From: Patescibacteria group bacterium
GTDB lineage: Bacteria > Patescibacteriota > Patescibacteriia > UBA9934 > GWF2-40-263
Direction: 5' to 3'
Length of the DNA stretch: 37,359 nucleotides
Assembly (NCBI GenBank): GCA_018814025.1
Contig: JAHJAM010000017.1
Coordinates: forward strand, 1 to 37,359
This document shows, piece by piece, positions 13,901 through 22,155 of the stretch. Both the position numbers and the translations under genes were made by a program. The notes under the pieces are model-generated. The model worked only from the letters and a program-made list of their open reading frames with translations, was not told the origin of the DNA and ran no database searches. The first letter of the stretch is position 1; each line of letters opens with the position of its first letter.

Positions 13901-15001
13901 TTATTGAGACTGGCCGTGTTGTTGCCAAAGTTCTTCGACCAGATCTTTAATTCTTTCTTTGAAGACCGGGAGCGAATAATGTTCCGCGTGGGCGCGGATT
14001 AGAGCGGGCTGGTAATTTGATTCATTGAAGCGAATCAGCCGGTCAGCAATTTCTTCCCAGCTTTGTTCATCAAAAAATTCACCGGACAAGCCTTCGATCA
14101 CGGTTTCGGTGGCGCCGCCGGCCCGATAAGCGATCACGGGCCGGCCCGCGGCCATGGATTCCACGGGCGTGATACCAAAATCTTCGACTTGCGGATGAAT
14201 GAAGGCTTTGGCCTGCGCGTAAAGCTCGGCTTGCTGCTGATCGCTGACCGCGCCCACGAATTGAATATTTGATTTGGCGATTTGGCGCAGGTATTTGGCT
14301 TGCGGTCCGGTCCCGAAAATAATCAAAGGCAGTCCGGTTTGGTTGCAGGCCTCGACCACCAGATCGTAGCGCTTGTAAGCAACCAAGCGGCCGCCGGTCA
14401 GAAAATAATTTTTCGGCTGATCCGAGATGGTGAAGCGTTCGGTGGCCACGGGCGGAGCGAGCAGACGGCTGTCGCGGCCGTAATATTTTCGAATGCGCCG
14501 ACGCACGGTTTCACTGTTGCCGATGAAATAATCAACTCGGTCCGCGGCTTGGCGATCCCAAACTCGCAAGCGAGAAAGCAGAATCGGCAAAAGAGACTTA
14601 ACCACGCGCGGCATGGACAGTTCTTGAACATAACTGTGGGTATCGGACCAGAGATACCGAGTGGGGGTGTGGCAATAACAAATATGCAGAGCGTCCTCGC
14701 GGGTAATGACGCCTTTGGCAAAAGCGCTGGCGCTGGAGAGCACCACATCGAACTCGCTTAAATCCAAACTTTCCGTGGCCGTGGGCATGAGCGGCAAATA
14801 CCACTGGTAGCGGGAGCGAATCAAAGGCAGCCGCTGCATGAAAGAAGTGCGAATGGGCGCGTTTTTGAATTGCGGCAATTTTTGGGAATCAAAAAAGAGA
14901 GTGTAGGTCGGCGCTTGCGGCCAGATGGACTGGAACGCTTGCAGCACCTTTTCCGCACCCCCGTTTTGCGATAGATAGTCGTGGACCAAGGCAATTTTCA
15001 T
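13901..15001 (-). CDS. GT4 family glycosyltransferase (mannosyltransferase-like)
   Basis: A 366-residue enzyme that starts MKIALVHDYLSQNGGAEKVL, the glycine-rich loop typical of GT4 mannosyl- and related transferases. NYFLTGGRLVAYKRYDLVVE and EDFGITPVESMAAGRPVIAY give the donor-binding domain. It starts 4 bases after the sugar transferase gene ends, so it is translated from the same transcript and probably acts next in the pathway. The sugar specificity is not readable. Confidence 0.9.
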   Translation of the reverse strand: MKIALVHDYLSQNGGAEKVLQAFQSIWPQAPTYTLFFDSQKLPQFKNAPIRTSFMQRLPLIRSRYQWYLPLMPTATESLDLSEFDVVLSSASAFAKGVITREDALHICYCHTPTRYLWSDTHSYVQELSMPRVVKSLLPILLSRLRVWDRQAADRVDYFIGNSETVRRRIRKYYGRDSRLLAPPVATERFTISDQPKNYFLTGGRLVAYKRYDLVVEACNQTGLPLIIFGTGPQAKYLRQIAKSNIQFVGAVSDQQQAELYAQAKAFIHPQVEDFGITPVESMAAGRPVIAYRAGGATETVIEGLSGEFFDEQSWEEIADRLIRFNESNYQPALIRAHAEHYSLPVFKERIKDLVEELWQQHGQSQ

Positions 15002-15005
15002 GTCA

Positions 15006-16427
15006 TCAGTATGCCCCCTTTCTGAATAAGACGACCAGCGGAGTTTTGAGCAGGATGTAGAGATCCAGCCAAGGACTCCAGTGTTCGATATAGTGAATAT
15101 CTAGCCGAACTTCTTCATCAAAGTCAAGGTCGGCCCGGCCGCTGATTTGGGCCATGCCGGTGATGCCGGGCTTAATGGTCAGAACCTTTTTTTGCTCGGG
15201 CCGATATTGGGCCACTTCCTCGGGCAGGTGGGGGCGGGGACCGACTAAAGACATGCGGCCCATAAACACCAGATAGAACTCCGGGATTTCATCCAAAGAA
15301 TATTTGCGCAGGAAGCGCCCGACTTGGGTGACGCGCGGATCATCTTTTAATTTGAACAAAGGCGTGCCCTCGCGCAGGTTGCCGTATTTTTTTACGAACT
15401 CCGGGTCAAAGCGCATTTTGTGCGCGTCTTTAACCATGGAGCGGAATTTGAAGTAATGAAACAAACGGCCGCCTTGGCCCACGCGCGTGACTTTTTTGTG
15501 ATCCGGTAAAAGGGAGAAAAGAACCCGGCCCGGCTGTTCGATGAAGAGGGCGATGATGATGGCGAATTGAATCGGCGCGGTGAGGACGATTAAAATCAGA
15601 GACACGAGCAGATCAAAAATGCGCTTGTAAATTGCGCCCCAGCCGTCGAGCGGGGTTTTTTGCACTTCAATCACGGGCACGCCCGCGAAAGTGTGGATAA
15701 TGGAACGGCCGACCGCGGCCGCGAATAGATCAGCCGTGTATTTGAAATGGATTTGTTCAGTTTCGGTAAAAGCCAAAAGTTTGATGCGGGTTTGCTGGTT
15801 GGCGTTGGGATCAGCCAAGATGATTTCATCTATTTTGCCGCGCCGTTTGAGGGTTTTGATTTTTTTGGCCGCTTCATCATCGAAAGCCGGGAATTGTTCC
15901 ACAACTTCAAAACCGAAACGGCGCTTGGCGCGGAAGAAATCGATTAAAGCCAAGCTGGAACGCGTTTGCCCGATAATGACCACGCGGTGGGTGCCGATGC
16001 CGAACTTGAGCAGGGAACGCTGGAGCGCGCGGATGACCAAGCGGCCCAAGCCCACGAAAAAAATTGCCAAGAGCCAGGCGGCCACGGCAATGAAACGAGA
16101 TTCGAATAAAACGCGGGAAAAAAATAAGATGGCAAAGACCACGGCCATGGAAGCGGAGCAGGCTAAAGCGACCTTGGTCAGTTCCGTGGAAATGGCTTGG
16201 CGGCGCGTGGAATACAGGCCAGCGAACGCAAAGAGTAAAAGCCAAACTAGGATGATGGGAATGATGGTGGAGAGATATTTATCAATGGACAGATCGAAGA
16301 TGACCGGGCGGACGCTGACGAAATAAGGATGGTAGCGTAAATAAAAAGCCCCGATGCCGGCGGCTAATAAGGCTAAAAAATCAAAGGGGATTAAGAGCAG
16401 GGTGAAGAGGAGTTCAACGCGTTTCAT
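15006..16427 (-). CDS. Polyprenyl glycosylphosphotransferase (initiating sugar transferase)
   Basis: A 473-residue membrane enzyme that moves a sugar-1-phosphate onto undecaprenyl phosphate, the first step of exopolysaccharide or O-antigen synthesis. It has four N-terminal membrane helices (within about residues 8-135), a Rossmann-like CoA-binding-type middle domain (RVVIIGQTRSSLALIDF), a fifth hydrophobic segment near 275-300, and the conserved catalytic C-terminal domain with KFRSM, RFLRKYSLDEIPEFYLV, MSLVGPRPHLPEEV and KPGITGMAQISGR. The natural end RKGAY is followed by TGA, which shows that UGA is read as stop in this genome. It heads the locus. Confidence 0.93.
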   Translation of the reverse strand: MKRVELLFTLLLIPFDFLALLAAGIGAFYLRYHPYFVSVRPVIFDLSIDKYLSTIIPIILVWLLLFAFAGLYSTRRQAISTELTKVALACSASMAVVFAILFFSRVLFESRFIAVAAWLLAIFFVGLGRLVIRALQRSLLKFGIGTHRVVIIGQTRSSLALIDFFRAKRRFGFEVVEQFPAFDDEAAKKIKTLKRRGKIDEIILADPNANQQTRIKLLAFTETEQIHFKYTADLFAAAVGRSIIHTFAGVPVIEVQKTPLDGWGAIYKRIFDLLVSLILIVLTAPIQFAIIIALFIEQPGRVLFSLLPDHKKVTRVGQGGRLFHYFKFRSMVKDAHKMRFDPEFVKKYGNLREGTPLFKLKDDPRVTQVGRFLRKYSLDEIPEFYLVFMGRMSLVGPRPHLPEEVAQYRPEQKKVLTIKPGITGMAQISGRADLDFDEEVRLDIHYIEHWSPWLDLYILLKTPLVVLFRKGAY

Positions 16428-16436
16428 AGTGAAGTT

Positions 16437-16442
16437 ATCATA
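16437..16442 (-). promoter_or_regulatory. -10 element of the sugar transferase gene (leaderless)
   Basis: TATGAT on the minus strand ends 9 bases before the ATG at 16427. It lies at the tail of the rnpB terminator. Confidence 0.5.
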
Positions 16443-16476
16443 TCAAAAACCCCCGCTTTTTGCGAGGGATTTTGAT
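16440..16476 (-). terminator. Terminator of rnpB
   Basis: On the minus strand ATCAAAATCCCTCGC pairs with GCGGGGGTTTTTGAT around an A-rich loop, directly after the RNase P RNA. Confidence 0.75.
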
Positions 16477-16479
16477 ACC

Positions 16480-16975
16480 GGGAAATATCTGTAAGCCGAA
16501 TTTTGTCTGCTCGGCATTTTTTTAAGCGCCGAGGAGATGATTATCTATCTAGACCAACTGTTGCCAGCTGGTTCGAGCGAGCTACCAAATTTGCTCTTGC
16601 ACCAGACCACGCCATCCATCGCTTTACGCTCAGGATTAGGCGGGCCCGCCTGCATTGGCCGAAGGCCTATGCGGCGGGAAGGGTTTACCACGCTGCCATG
16701 TCACCATGGAGCGAGAAGTGTAGCCTTGCGACATCACTTCACTTTTCACTTTTCACTCCCGAGGGAGTTAGTATTGTCTCTGTGGCACTTTCCCTAGGCT
16801 TCATCAGGAATCAAAGAACGAGTATGACCAGTTCTGCGAGTCCAGATTCGCCTGGTTGCCGTTAGCAACTTTCTTGTCAATGAATCTTGCGATTCAAAGG
16901 GTGTTCGGACTTTCCTCGTCCGTATTGGCAGAATCAAGTTCCGCCGTGGGACGCAATCATCCGATATTCCCAGGT
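16480..16975 (-). ncRNA. rnpB: RNase P RNA, type A
   Basis: The catalytic RNA that trims tRNA 5' ends. The minus strand holds the universal GACGAGGAAAGTCCG of P4 near the 5' end, AAAGTGCCACAGAGACAATA in the middle, GGTAAACCC, GCAAGAGCAAATTTGG, and TTCGGCTTACAGA at the 3' end. P1 is seen as GGGAATATC (16971-16963) against GATATTTCCC (16489-16480). At about 496 bases it is much longer than the 377-base E. coli RNA. The extra length lies in the P12 region and in an insertion between GGTAAACCC and the GCAAGAG segment, which contains the palindromic repeat at 16642-16679. A consensus promoter precedes it. Confidence 0.95.
16642..16679 (+). repeat. Palindromic repeat inserted in RNase P RNA
   Basis: A 38-base hairpin: CCCGCC/GGCGGG, GCAT/ATGC and GGCC/GGCC arms with a GAA loop. 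A second copy with compensating arm changes lies at 31034-31072 in the opposite direction. It falls where E. coli RNase P RNA has no extra sequence. Confidence 0.7.
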
Positions 16976-16981
16976 GCGGCA

Positions 16982-17010
16982 ATACTATCAATAAAAGAGG
17001 GAAATGTCAA
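16982..17010 (-). promoter_or_regulatory. rnpB promoter
   Basis: On the minus strand a perfect TTGACA (17010-17005), 17 bases, then TAGTAT (16987-16982). The expected start is near the A at 16975, which agrees with the P1 boundary of the RNA. Confidence 0.8.
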
Positions 17011-17028
17011 GGGTGGGGGAAGAATCAA

Positions 17029-17052
17029 AAAACTGGCCGTGAGGCCAGTTTT
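17029..17052 (-). terminator. Terminator of trpS
   Basis: AAAACTGGCC and GGCCAGTTTT form a 10-bp stem; on the minus strand a T-run follows. Confidence 0.8.
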
Positions 17053-17054
17053 GT

Positions 17055-18038
17055 TTACAAGGAAACGCCGAGTTTTTTGCGGACTACCTGCATTTTTTGC
17101 TCGGCCAGCAGTTCGGCTTTTTTGGCGCCAGATTCGAGTGTTTTGATTAGTTGCTTTTCGTTAGCAAGATTTTTTTGGATTTGTTCTTGCAGGGGTTTTA
17201 GAAATTGATTGATCGCATTAGCCAAATCATTCTTAAAATCCGCGTAGCCTCGGCCTTGATATTCCTGTTCAATGTCCGCCACCGGTTTGTTCGCGACCAG
17301 AGAAAAAATGGTTAACAAGTTAGTTAGGGCAGGACGATCTTTGCCGGCTTTGATTTCCGAGCCGGAATCCGTGACCGCGCTTTTAATTTTTTTCTCCACG
17401 GTTTTGACGTCATCCATTAAACTGATGTAGTTCTTGGGGCTGGCTGCGGACTTGGACATTTTTTTGCTAGGATCATCCAAGCCCATGAGGCGCGCGCCGT
17501 GTTTGCGAATGACCGGCGTGGGTACGACAAAAGTTTCACCGAATTGCTTATTGAAGCGCTGAGCCAGATCCCGGGCTAATTCCACATGCTGTTTTTGATC
17601 CTCGCCCACGGGCACGACTTGCGTATCATACAAAAGAATATCCGCGGCCATGAGCACCGGGTAATCAAAAAGTCAGACAGAGACGGACTCACCTTTGCCT
17701 TTGGCTTTGTCCTTGTATTGGGTCATGCGTTCCAGCTCGCCGATTTTTACAATACAGTTGAGCACCCAAGCCAGTTCGGTGTGCTGGGGAACCAAAGACT
17801 GCTGGAAGAGCAGAGTGCGGTTGGGATCAATGCCGGCGGCCAGATAAGTCGCGGCCGCAAAGAGAATATTTTGGCGCAATTCTTTGGGATCTTGCGGCAC
17901 GGTGATGGCATGATAATCAACCGCAAACATGATTAGGTCGTGATCTTTTTGCAGCTGCACGGCCGGCTCGATGGCACCGAAATAATTACCCAGATGGAGC
18001 AAACCGGATGGTTGGAGAGCAGTTAAAGCTTTTTTCAT
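17055..18038 (-). CDS. trpS: Tryptophan--tRNA ligase with an in-frame TGA codon
   Basis: TrpRS charges tRNA-Trp. Read as one frame of 327 codons (E. coli has 334), it shows the class I HIGH-type motif (QPSGLLHLGNYFG, about 9-21), ERMTQYKDK, LMAADILLYDT, VPVGEDQKQH and the KMSKS motif in DPSKKMSKSAAS. Codon 122 (17675-17673) is TGA. On both sides the frame is unbroken, and the family sequence there is SVxxGLFDYPVLMAAD, so TGA replaces a conserved glycine and one base change from GGA explains it. A 121-residue truncated product would lack KMSKS. It may be a point mutation, a sequencing error or a read-through codon. It has its own promoter and terminator. Confidence 0.85.
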
Positions 18039-18047
18039 ACGTGATTA

Positions 18048-18053
18048 ATACTA
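18048..18053 (-). promoter_or_regulatory. -10 element of trpS (leaderless)
   Basis: TAGTAT on the minus strand, ending 9 bases before the ATG at 18038. The same spacing is seen for three other promoters in the window. Confidence 0.5.
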
Positions 18054-18072
18054 GCAAGTTCGGGCCAAAATG

Positions 18073-18098
18073 AAAACACCCCCGGGCGGGGGTGTTTT
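18073..18098 (-). terminator. Terminator of the RNase J gene
   Basis: AAAACACCCCC and GGGGGTGTTTT form an 11-bp stem directly after the TAA stop, with T-richness on the 3' side of the minus strand. Confidence 0.8.
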
Positions 18099-18100
18099 GA

Positions 18101-19918
18101 TTAAACTTCGATAATGACGGGCAGAATCATGGGGCGGCGTTCGGTTTTCTTAAATAGGAATAAACCGATTTCGTCGCGCAGTTTATTGCGGATCGCGTTG
18201 GTGTCGGCAAAGGCTTTGGAATCCTTTTCCGCGATGACCTCGCGAACTTTTTTGCGCGTGGCTTCAATCATTTCCCGGTTTTCTTTCATGTAGATAAAAC
18301 CGCGGCTGATAATGTCGGGCGAGCCAATGAGCTGGCCGTTCTTTTTATCGATTTGCGCCACCAGGACCACCATGCCGTCGCCGGCCAGCACTTGCCGATC
18401 GCGAATGACCACTTGAGAGACATCGCCGACGCCCAAGCCATCAACAAACACATAGTCAGTCACGACTTTTTCATTGGTGATGACCCCTCGGCCGTTGCTG
18501 AATTCCACGACCTGTCCGTTGTCGGGCATGAAGACGTGGTTTTCATCATAACCCATGGCATAGGCCACTTCCGCATTTTTGTGCAGCAGCGAGCGGTTGC
18601 CTTCGATGGGCATATAGTAGGTGGGTTTGAGCAAAGCGATAAGGAGCTTAACATCTTCGCTTTTTGCATGGCCGCCAGCGTGGACATCCATCATGGAGTA
18701 GTTAATCACTTTGGCTTTTTGACGATACAAAGTGTCCTGCAGGCGCTGAACCGCGGTTTCATTACCGGGGACCACGGAACTGGAAAAGACAATGGTGTCG
18801 CCGGGGATGATTTTAATCGAGCGGTGCTCGCCGTTGGCGATGCGGTTTAAAGCGGCATTGCTTTCGCCCTGCGCGCCAGTACAGACCATGACGATTTTTT
18901 CCGGCGGATAGTTATCGATCTGTTCGGGTTTGATCAGCGATTGATTGGAAATTTTGATATAGCCGAGTTCTTTGGCAATTTCCACGTTGGTTTTCATGGA
19001 GAATCCATCTAAAGCAACTTTTTTACCTAAAGATTCTGAGATTTCCAGAATTTGTTTAACCCGACCGACGAGGGAAGCAAAGGTACCGATGATTACGCGG
19101 CCTTCGGCTTTTTCAATAATGCCCTGAAGCTCCTCGCCAATCACTCTTTCGGACACTTGATGGCCAGGCACGCCGGCGTTAGTGGAATCACCCATGAGAC
19201 AAGTAACGCCTTTCTCGCCGATTTTTGCGATTTGCTGCAAGTTGGCGCATTGGCCGCCAGCCGGATGAAAGTCAAATTTCCAGTCGCCGGTGTGGCAAAT
19301 GGTGCCGGCCGGAGTTTCAACCACCACGCCGACTGAATCCGGGATGTTGTGGCAGATATCATAAAAGGAGACTTTGAAAACACCAAGCTGGAGTACTTGA
19401 TCAGACTTGATGACTTTCAAATTTAGTTGGCCGGTGTGGAAATCTTGCTGCCGTTTTTTAATAATGCCGGCCGTTAAGGGCATGGCGTAGAGGGGCGGAT
19501 TGCCAATGTTGGGCATGATATGGGGAATGCCGCCGATGTGGTCGTAGTGGCCGTGAGTAATGATGACGCCGCGGACATTTTTCTCTTTGCCCTTGAGGTA
19601 ATCCATGTTGGGGATGATGTAATCAACCCCGGGCATGTTTTCTTCCGGAAACTGCAAGCCCATGTCGATGATAATGATATCGTTTTTATATTCGATCAGG
19701 GTGCAGTTGCGACCGACTTCTTCCAGGCCGCCCAAAACAATCACCCTGACTTTGTCAGAGCCGGAGGTTTTGGCTTGTCGGCGCTCTTTGGCGCCGGTGT
19801 CTTTGGCCGTAAAGATGCGGCCGCGAAATTTGGCAAAGTTTTTATGATCCTTGCGGCTTTTGTCCGGATGATAAGGCCGATGCCCTTGTTTTTTGTTAGG
19901 TTTTCTTTTTTCAACCAT
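18101..19918 (-). CDS. rnj: Ribonuclease J
   Basis: A 605-residue metallo-beta-lactamase/beta-CASP nuclease that matures and degrades RNA by 5'-3' exonuclease and endonuclease activity. The zinc-binding motif THGHYDHIGGIPH lies at about 121-133, followed by CHTGDWKFDFHP and GDSTNAGVPG. The beta-CASP part has VMVCTGAQGESNAALNRIAN and SSSVVPGNE, with DVHAGGHAK as the late histidine motif, and a C-terminal domain ends with RPMILPVIIEV. The first 55 residues are a Lys/Arg-rich extension before the usual start of the fold (VRVIVLGGLEEVGRN), common in CPR RNase J. It is monocistronic, or downstream of tRNA-Leu. Confidence 0.95.
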   Translation of the reverse strand: MVEKRKPNKKQGHRPYHPDKSRKDHKNFAKFRGRIFTAKDTGAKERRQAKTSGSDKVRVIVLGGLEEVGRNCTLIEYKNDIIIIDMGLQFPEENMPGVDYIIPNMDYLKGKEKNVRGVIITHGHYDHIGGIPHIMPNIGNPPLYAMPLTAGIIKKRQQDFHTGQLNLKVIKSDQVLQLGVFKVSFYDICHNIPDSVGVVVETPAGTICHTGDWKFDFHPAGGQCANLQQIAKIGEKGVTCLMGDSTNAGVPGHQVSERVIGEELQGIIEKAEGRVIIGTFASLVGRVKQILEISESLGKKVALDGFSMKTNVEIAKELGYIKISNQSLIKPEQIDNYPPEKIVMVCTGAQGESNAALNRIANGEHRSIKIIPGDTIVFSSSVVPGNETAVQRLQDTLYRQKAKVINYSMMDVHAGGHAKSEDVKLLIALLKPTYYMPIEGNRSLLHKNAEVAYAMGYDENHVFMPDNGQVVEFSNGRGVITNEKVVTDYVFVDGLGVGDVSQVVIRDRQVLAGDGMVVLVAQIDKKNGQLIGSPDIISRGFIYMKENREMIEATRKKVREVIAEKDSKAFADTNAIRNKLRDEIGLFLFKKTERRPMILPVIIEV

Positions 19919-20055
19919 AATAAAAAATAATTAACTGCGTGTTGAAACACGCTTGGTTTGATTTAGGAGAAGAGATGAAGCCATGCAATACACGACATGG
20001 GTTTCACATAATCTTTGTCAGGGTCACAAGACAATTATGGCCGGATCAAAGATTA

Positions 20056-20170
20056 GGTGGGTTATTGTCGAGCTTAGCTCGATCACCTCGCTGAGCATGA
20101 TTGCGATTTGGCCTCGTAGCGGCAAAGCTGAGCTTTGCCTAAAGTGCAGGCCAACCGAGCTCAGCTCGGT
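20056..20170. repeat. Cluster of AGCTnAGCT palindromes
   Basis: Three short perfect palindromes share an AGCT-N-AGCT core: 20069-20081 (arms CG, enclosed in AGGTG/CACCT), 20121-20139 (arms GGCAA/TTGCC) and 20154-20170 (arms ACCG/CGGT). The last one abuts the 3' end of tRNA-Leu. The rest of 19919-20169 holds one GCGTGTT/AACACGC hairpin (about 19936-19951) and no gene that I can support. Confidence 0.6.
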
Positions 20171-20255
20171 GGTGCGGATGGAGAGATTCGAACTCTCACG
20201 CTCTTGCGAGCACTAGCTCCTGAAGCTAGCGTGTCTGCCATTTCACCACATCCGC
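20170..20255 (-). tRNA. tRNA-Leu(CAG)
   Basis: Acceptor GCGGATG/CATCCGC with discriminator A and encoded CCA, anticodon stem CTAGC/GCTAG with loop TTCAGGA (anticodon CAG, codon CUG), a long variable arm (GCTCGCAAGAGC) typical of class II tRNAs, and T loop TTCGAAT. Confidence 0.95.
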
Positions 20256-20260
20256 ATTTA

Positions 20261-22105
20261 TTATCTCAGTTTTTTCTGAGTTTTACTATACCAGTTTTCT
20301 ATATTTTGAAAACGGTCCGAGGGGTTGATAACTCGTTCTAAAGAAACGTTTTTGATTTTGCTAGCCACGGCATAGTGATAGCTGGATTGATAAAGGAAAA
20401 CAGCGGGTAAATCTTCAGCCAAGATATCTTGGAATTGCTGGTAGCGAATCGCTCGTTCTTCAGTTTCGGTCTGGACGCGAGCTTCCTCTAATAAAGTATC
20501 AACTTTTCGGTTGGCATAATTGGCGAGATTTAAGCCGTTATCATTAATTTGCGAGGAATGCCAGAAAGGATAAGGATCCGGATCACTGCCTAAAATTAAG
20601 GTCGTGAGCAAGATTTCATAATTGCGCGGCTGAATGACTCGGGAGAATAACTCATCCGGCTCAATGATGTCAATGGTCAGGTCAACACCAATGTCCGCGA
20701 ATTGGTTTTTGAGGGATTCGGCCACGCGAGTCAATTCGTAAGAGTTGACCGTGGTTAAAGTGAAGCCAAGCCGGTGATCAGAAGCCTCATTTTCATTTTC
20801 GTTTTCGGATTCGTCGGCAGCAGGCGCTTCGGTTACGCGAAAATCGCTGTTTTCAGGCCAGGCGAATTTTGCTTCATCCAGCAGCGAGTTGGCGATGCCC
20901 AGATCATGGGGGGTTCTGGCCAGCTCTGGGTGTTCGCCAAGAAAGCCGGGCAGAATCGGCCCGTCAATCGTTTGGCCGTGTCCTTGCAGATCGTCGCTGA
21001 CCAGCAGAGTTTTGTTAATGGCCAGCGCCAAGGCTTTGCGAATTTCTTTGTTTTTAAGATTTTCATTGGTTTTTTGATTAAAGAAAAGCACGGTTTGCCG
21101 AGTGATCAGCGGAAAATTAAGGTTGACTGATCGATCACCGGATACCTCGGCCAGCAAATCTAAAGGCACATAACCCAAACCTTCAATATTGCGGTTGTCT
21201 AAAGCTTGAACCGCGGACGCGGGGTTGGGATAGAATTTGAAGGTGATGGTTTCCAGAAGCGGGCCATCGCCGTAATAGTCGGGATTGCGTTTGAGAGTAT
21301 AGGAATGAATCACGCCTTTTTTATCTTTGGTGAATTCTTCAAAACGATAAGGTCCGCTGCCGATGGGTTCTAAGTTCGGGGCGGCCAGCTGGGCGGATTT
21401 GGGCGGATATTCTCCCCAAATTTCCGCGGGCAGAATTCCTACGGTCAAATTGGATAAGAAGGGGGCAAAAGGTTCGTTGAGTTTAAGCTCTACGGTTTTG
21501 TCATCGATTTGGGTAGTGGTGACATTACGAAAAGCAGCGGCCAGCGGGCTGCGGTAGAGCGGGTTTTTGATGGCTTCGATGGTAAAAATGACATCGCGGG
21601 CGCGAACCGGTTCGCGGTTATGAAAGCGGGCATCATCGCGAATTTTAATCACGTAAGTTTTGCCTTCATCAAAAATTTCTAAAGTTTCGGCCAAGTCGTT
21701 GATCAGGCCTTGATTTTGATCCCATTTAAGGAGACCTGAATAAACTAGATAAGTGAGATCGGCATCAACATCACTGGCTGGCGCATAAAGCGGATTGATA
21801 AATTGCGGTTCGCCGATCAAGCCTTCGGTATATTCGCCGCCGACTGTGGGCAAATCCACGCGGTGGGTGAATAAATACCAAGAACCGATGAAAATTAAAC
21901 ACAGGACAATGGCCGAAAGACTCATCTGTAATTTTTTTTTGTCACGCGGGGAGAGAACGCTGCCGAAATGTTTCCATTGTCTGAAGCTGGGCCAGAGACT
22001 TTTTGAGCCAGCCGGAGAAACAGCCTGAAGTTGATTCAGGTTTGGGATTCGCTCCGAAGAGCGGTGCCAGATTTTTTTCAAACCCTTTGGTTTAAATAAG
22101 GACAC
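20261..22105 (-). CDS. ABC-type peptide/solute-binding protein, family 5, membrane-anchored
   Basis: A 614-residue extracytoplasmic binding protein of the DppA/OppA family (SBP_bac_5). The start codon is GTG (22105). A cytoplasmic N-terminus of about 60 residues is followed by one helix at about 61-80 (MSLSAIVLCLIFIGSWYLFT); there is no lipobox, so the helix is the anchor. Family features are GLIGEPQFINPLYAPASDVD, YVIKIRDDARFHNREPVRARDV, GSGPYRFEEF and IRKALALAINKTLL. An acidic ESENENENEASD insert lies near 435-447. No permease or ATPase gene is nearby, so transport partners are elsewhere or absent. It ends in a CTCAGTTTTTTCTGAG palindrome. Confidence 0.88.
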   Translation of the reverse strand: MSLFKPKGLKKIWHRSSERIPNLNQLQAVSPAGSKSLWPSFRQWKHFGSVLSPRDKKKLQMSLSAIVLCLIFIGSWYLFTHRVDLPTVGGEYTEGLIGEPQFINPLYAPASDVDADLTYLVYSGLLKWDQNQGLINDLAETLEIFDEGKTYVIKIRDDARFHNREPVRARDVIFTIEAIKNPLYRSPLAAAFRNVTTTQIDDKTVELKLNEPFAPFLSNLTVGILPAEIWGEYPPKSAQLAAPNLEPIGSGPYRFEEFTKDKKGVIHSYTLKRNPDYYGDGPLLETITFKFYPNPASAVQALDNRNIEGLGYVPLDLLAEVSGDRSVNLNFPLITRQTVLFFNQKTNENLKNKEIRKALALAINKTLLVSDDLQGHGQTIDGPILPGFLGEHPELARTPHDLGIANSLLDEAKFAWPENSDFRVTEAPAADESENENENEASDHRLGFTLTTVNSYELTRVAESLKNQFADIGVDLTIDIIEPDELFSRVIQPRNYEILLTTLILGSDPDPYPFWHSSQINDNGLNLANYANRKVDTLLEEARVQTETEERAIRYQQFQDILAEDLPAVFLYQSSYHYAVASKIKNVSLERVINPSDRFQNIENWYSKTQKKLR

Positions 22106-22155
22106 AAATAAACGCGTCTGGGCGATAATAGATTACCGCTGAGACACTAAGAAAA

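Noticed and set aside
16503-16865. Open frames across 16.5-16.9 kb
   Set aside because: They lie inside the RNase P RNA, which has all conserved type A segments.
17657-17675. Frameshift splitting trpS into two genes
   Set aside because: The two open frames are in the same phase (18038 minus 17657 is a multiple of three) and the bases between them read LFDYPV in frame, so a single TGA codon explains the break.
17673-17675. Selenocysteine codon in trpS
   Set aside because: The position is a family glycine, not cysteine, and I see no SECIS-like hairpin right after it.
19983-20341. Small frames near tRNA-Leu
   Set aside because: They run through the palindromes and the tRNA, with no ribosome site and no family.
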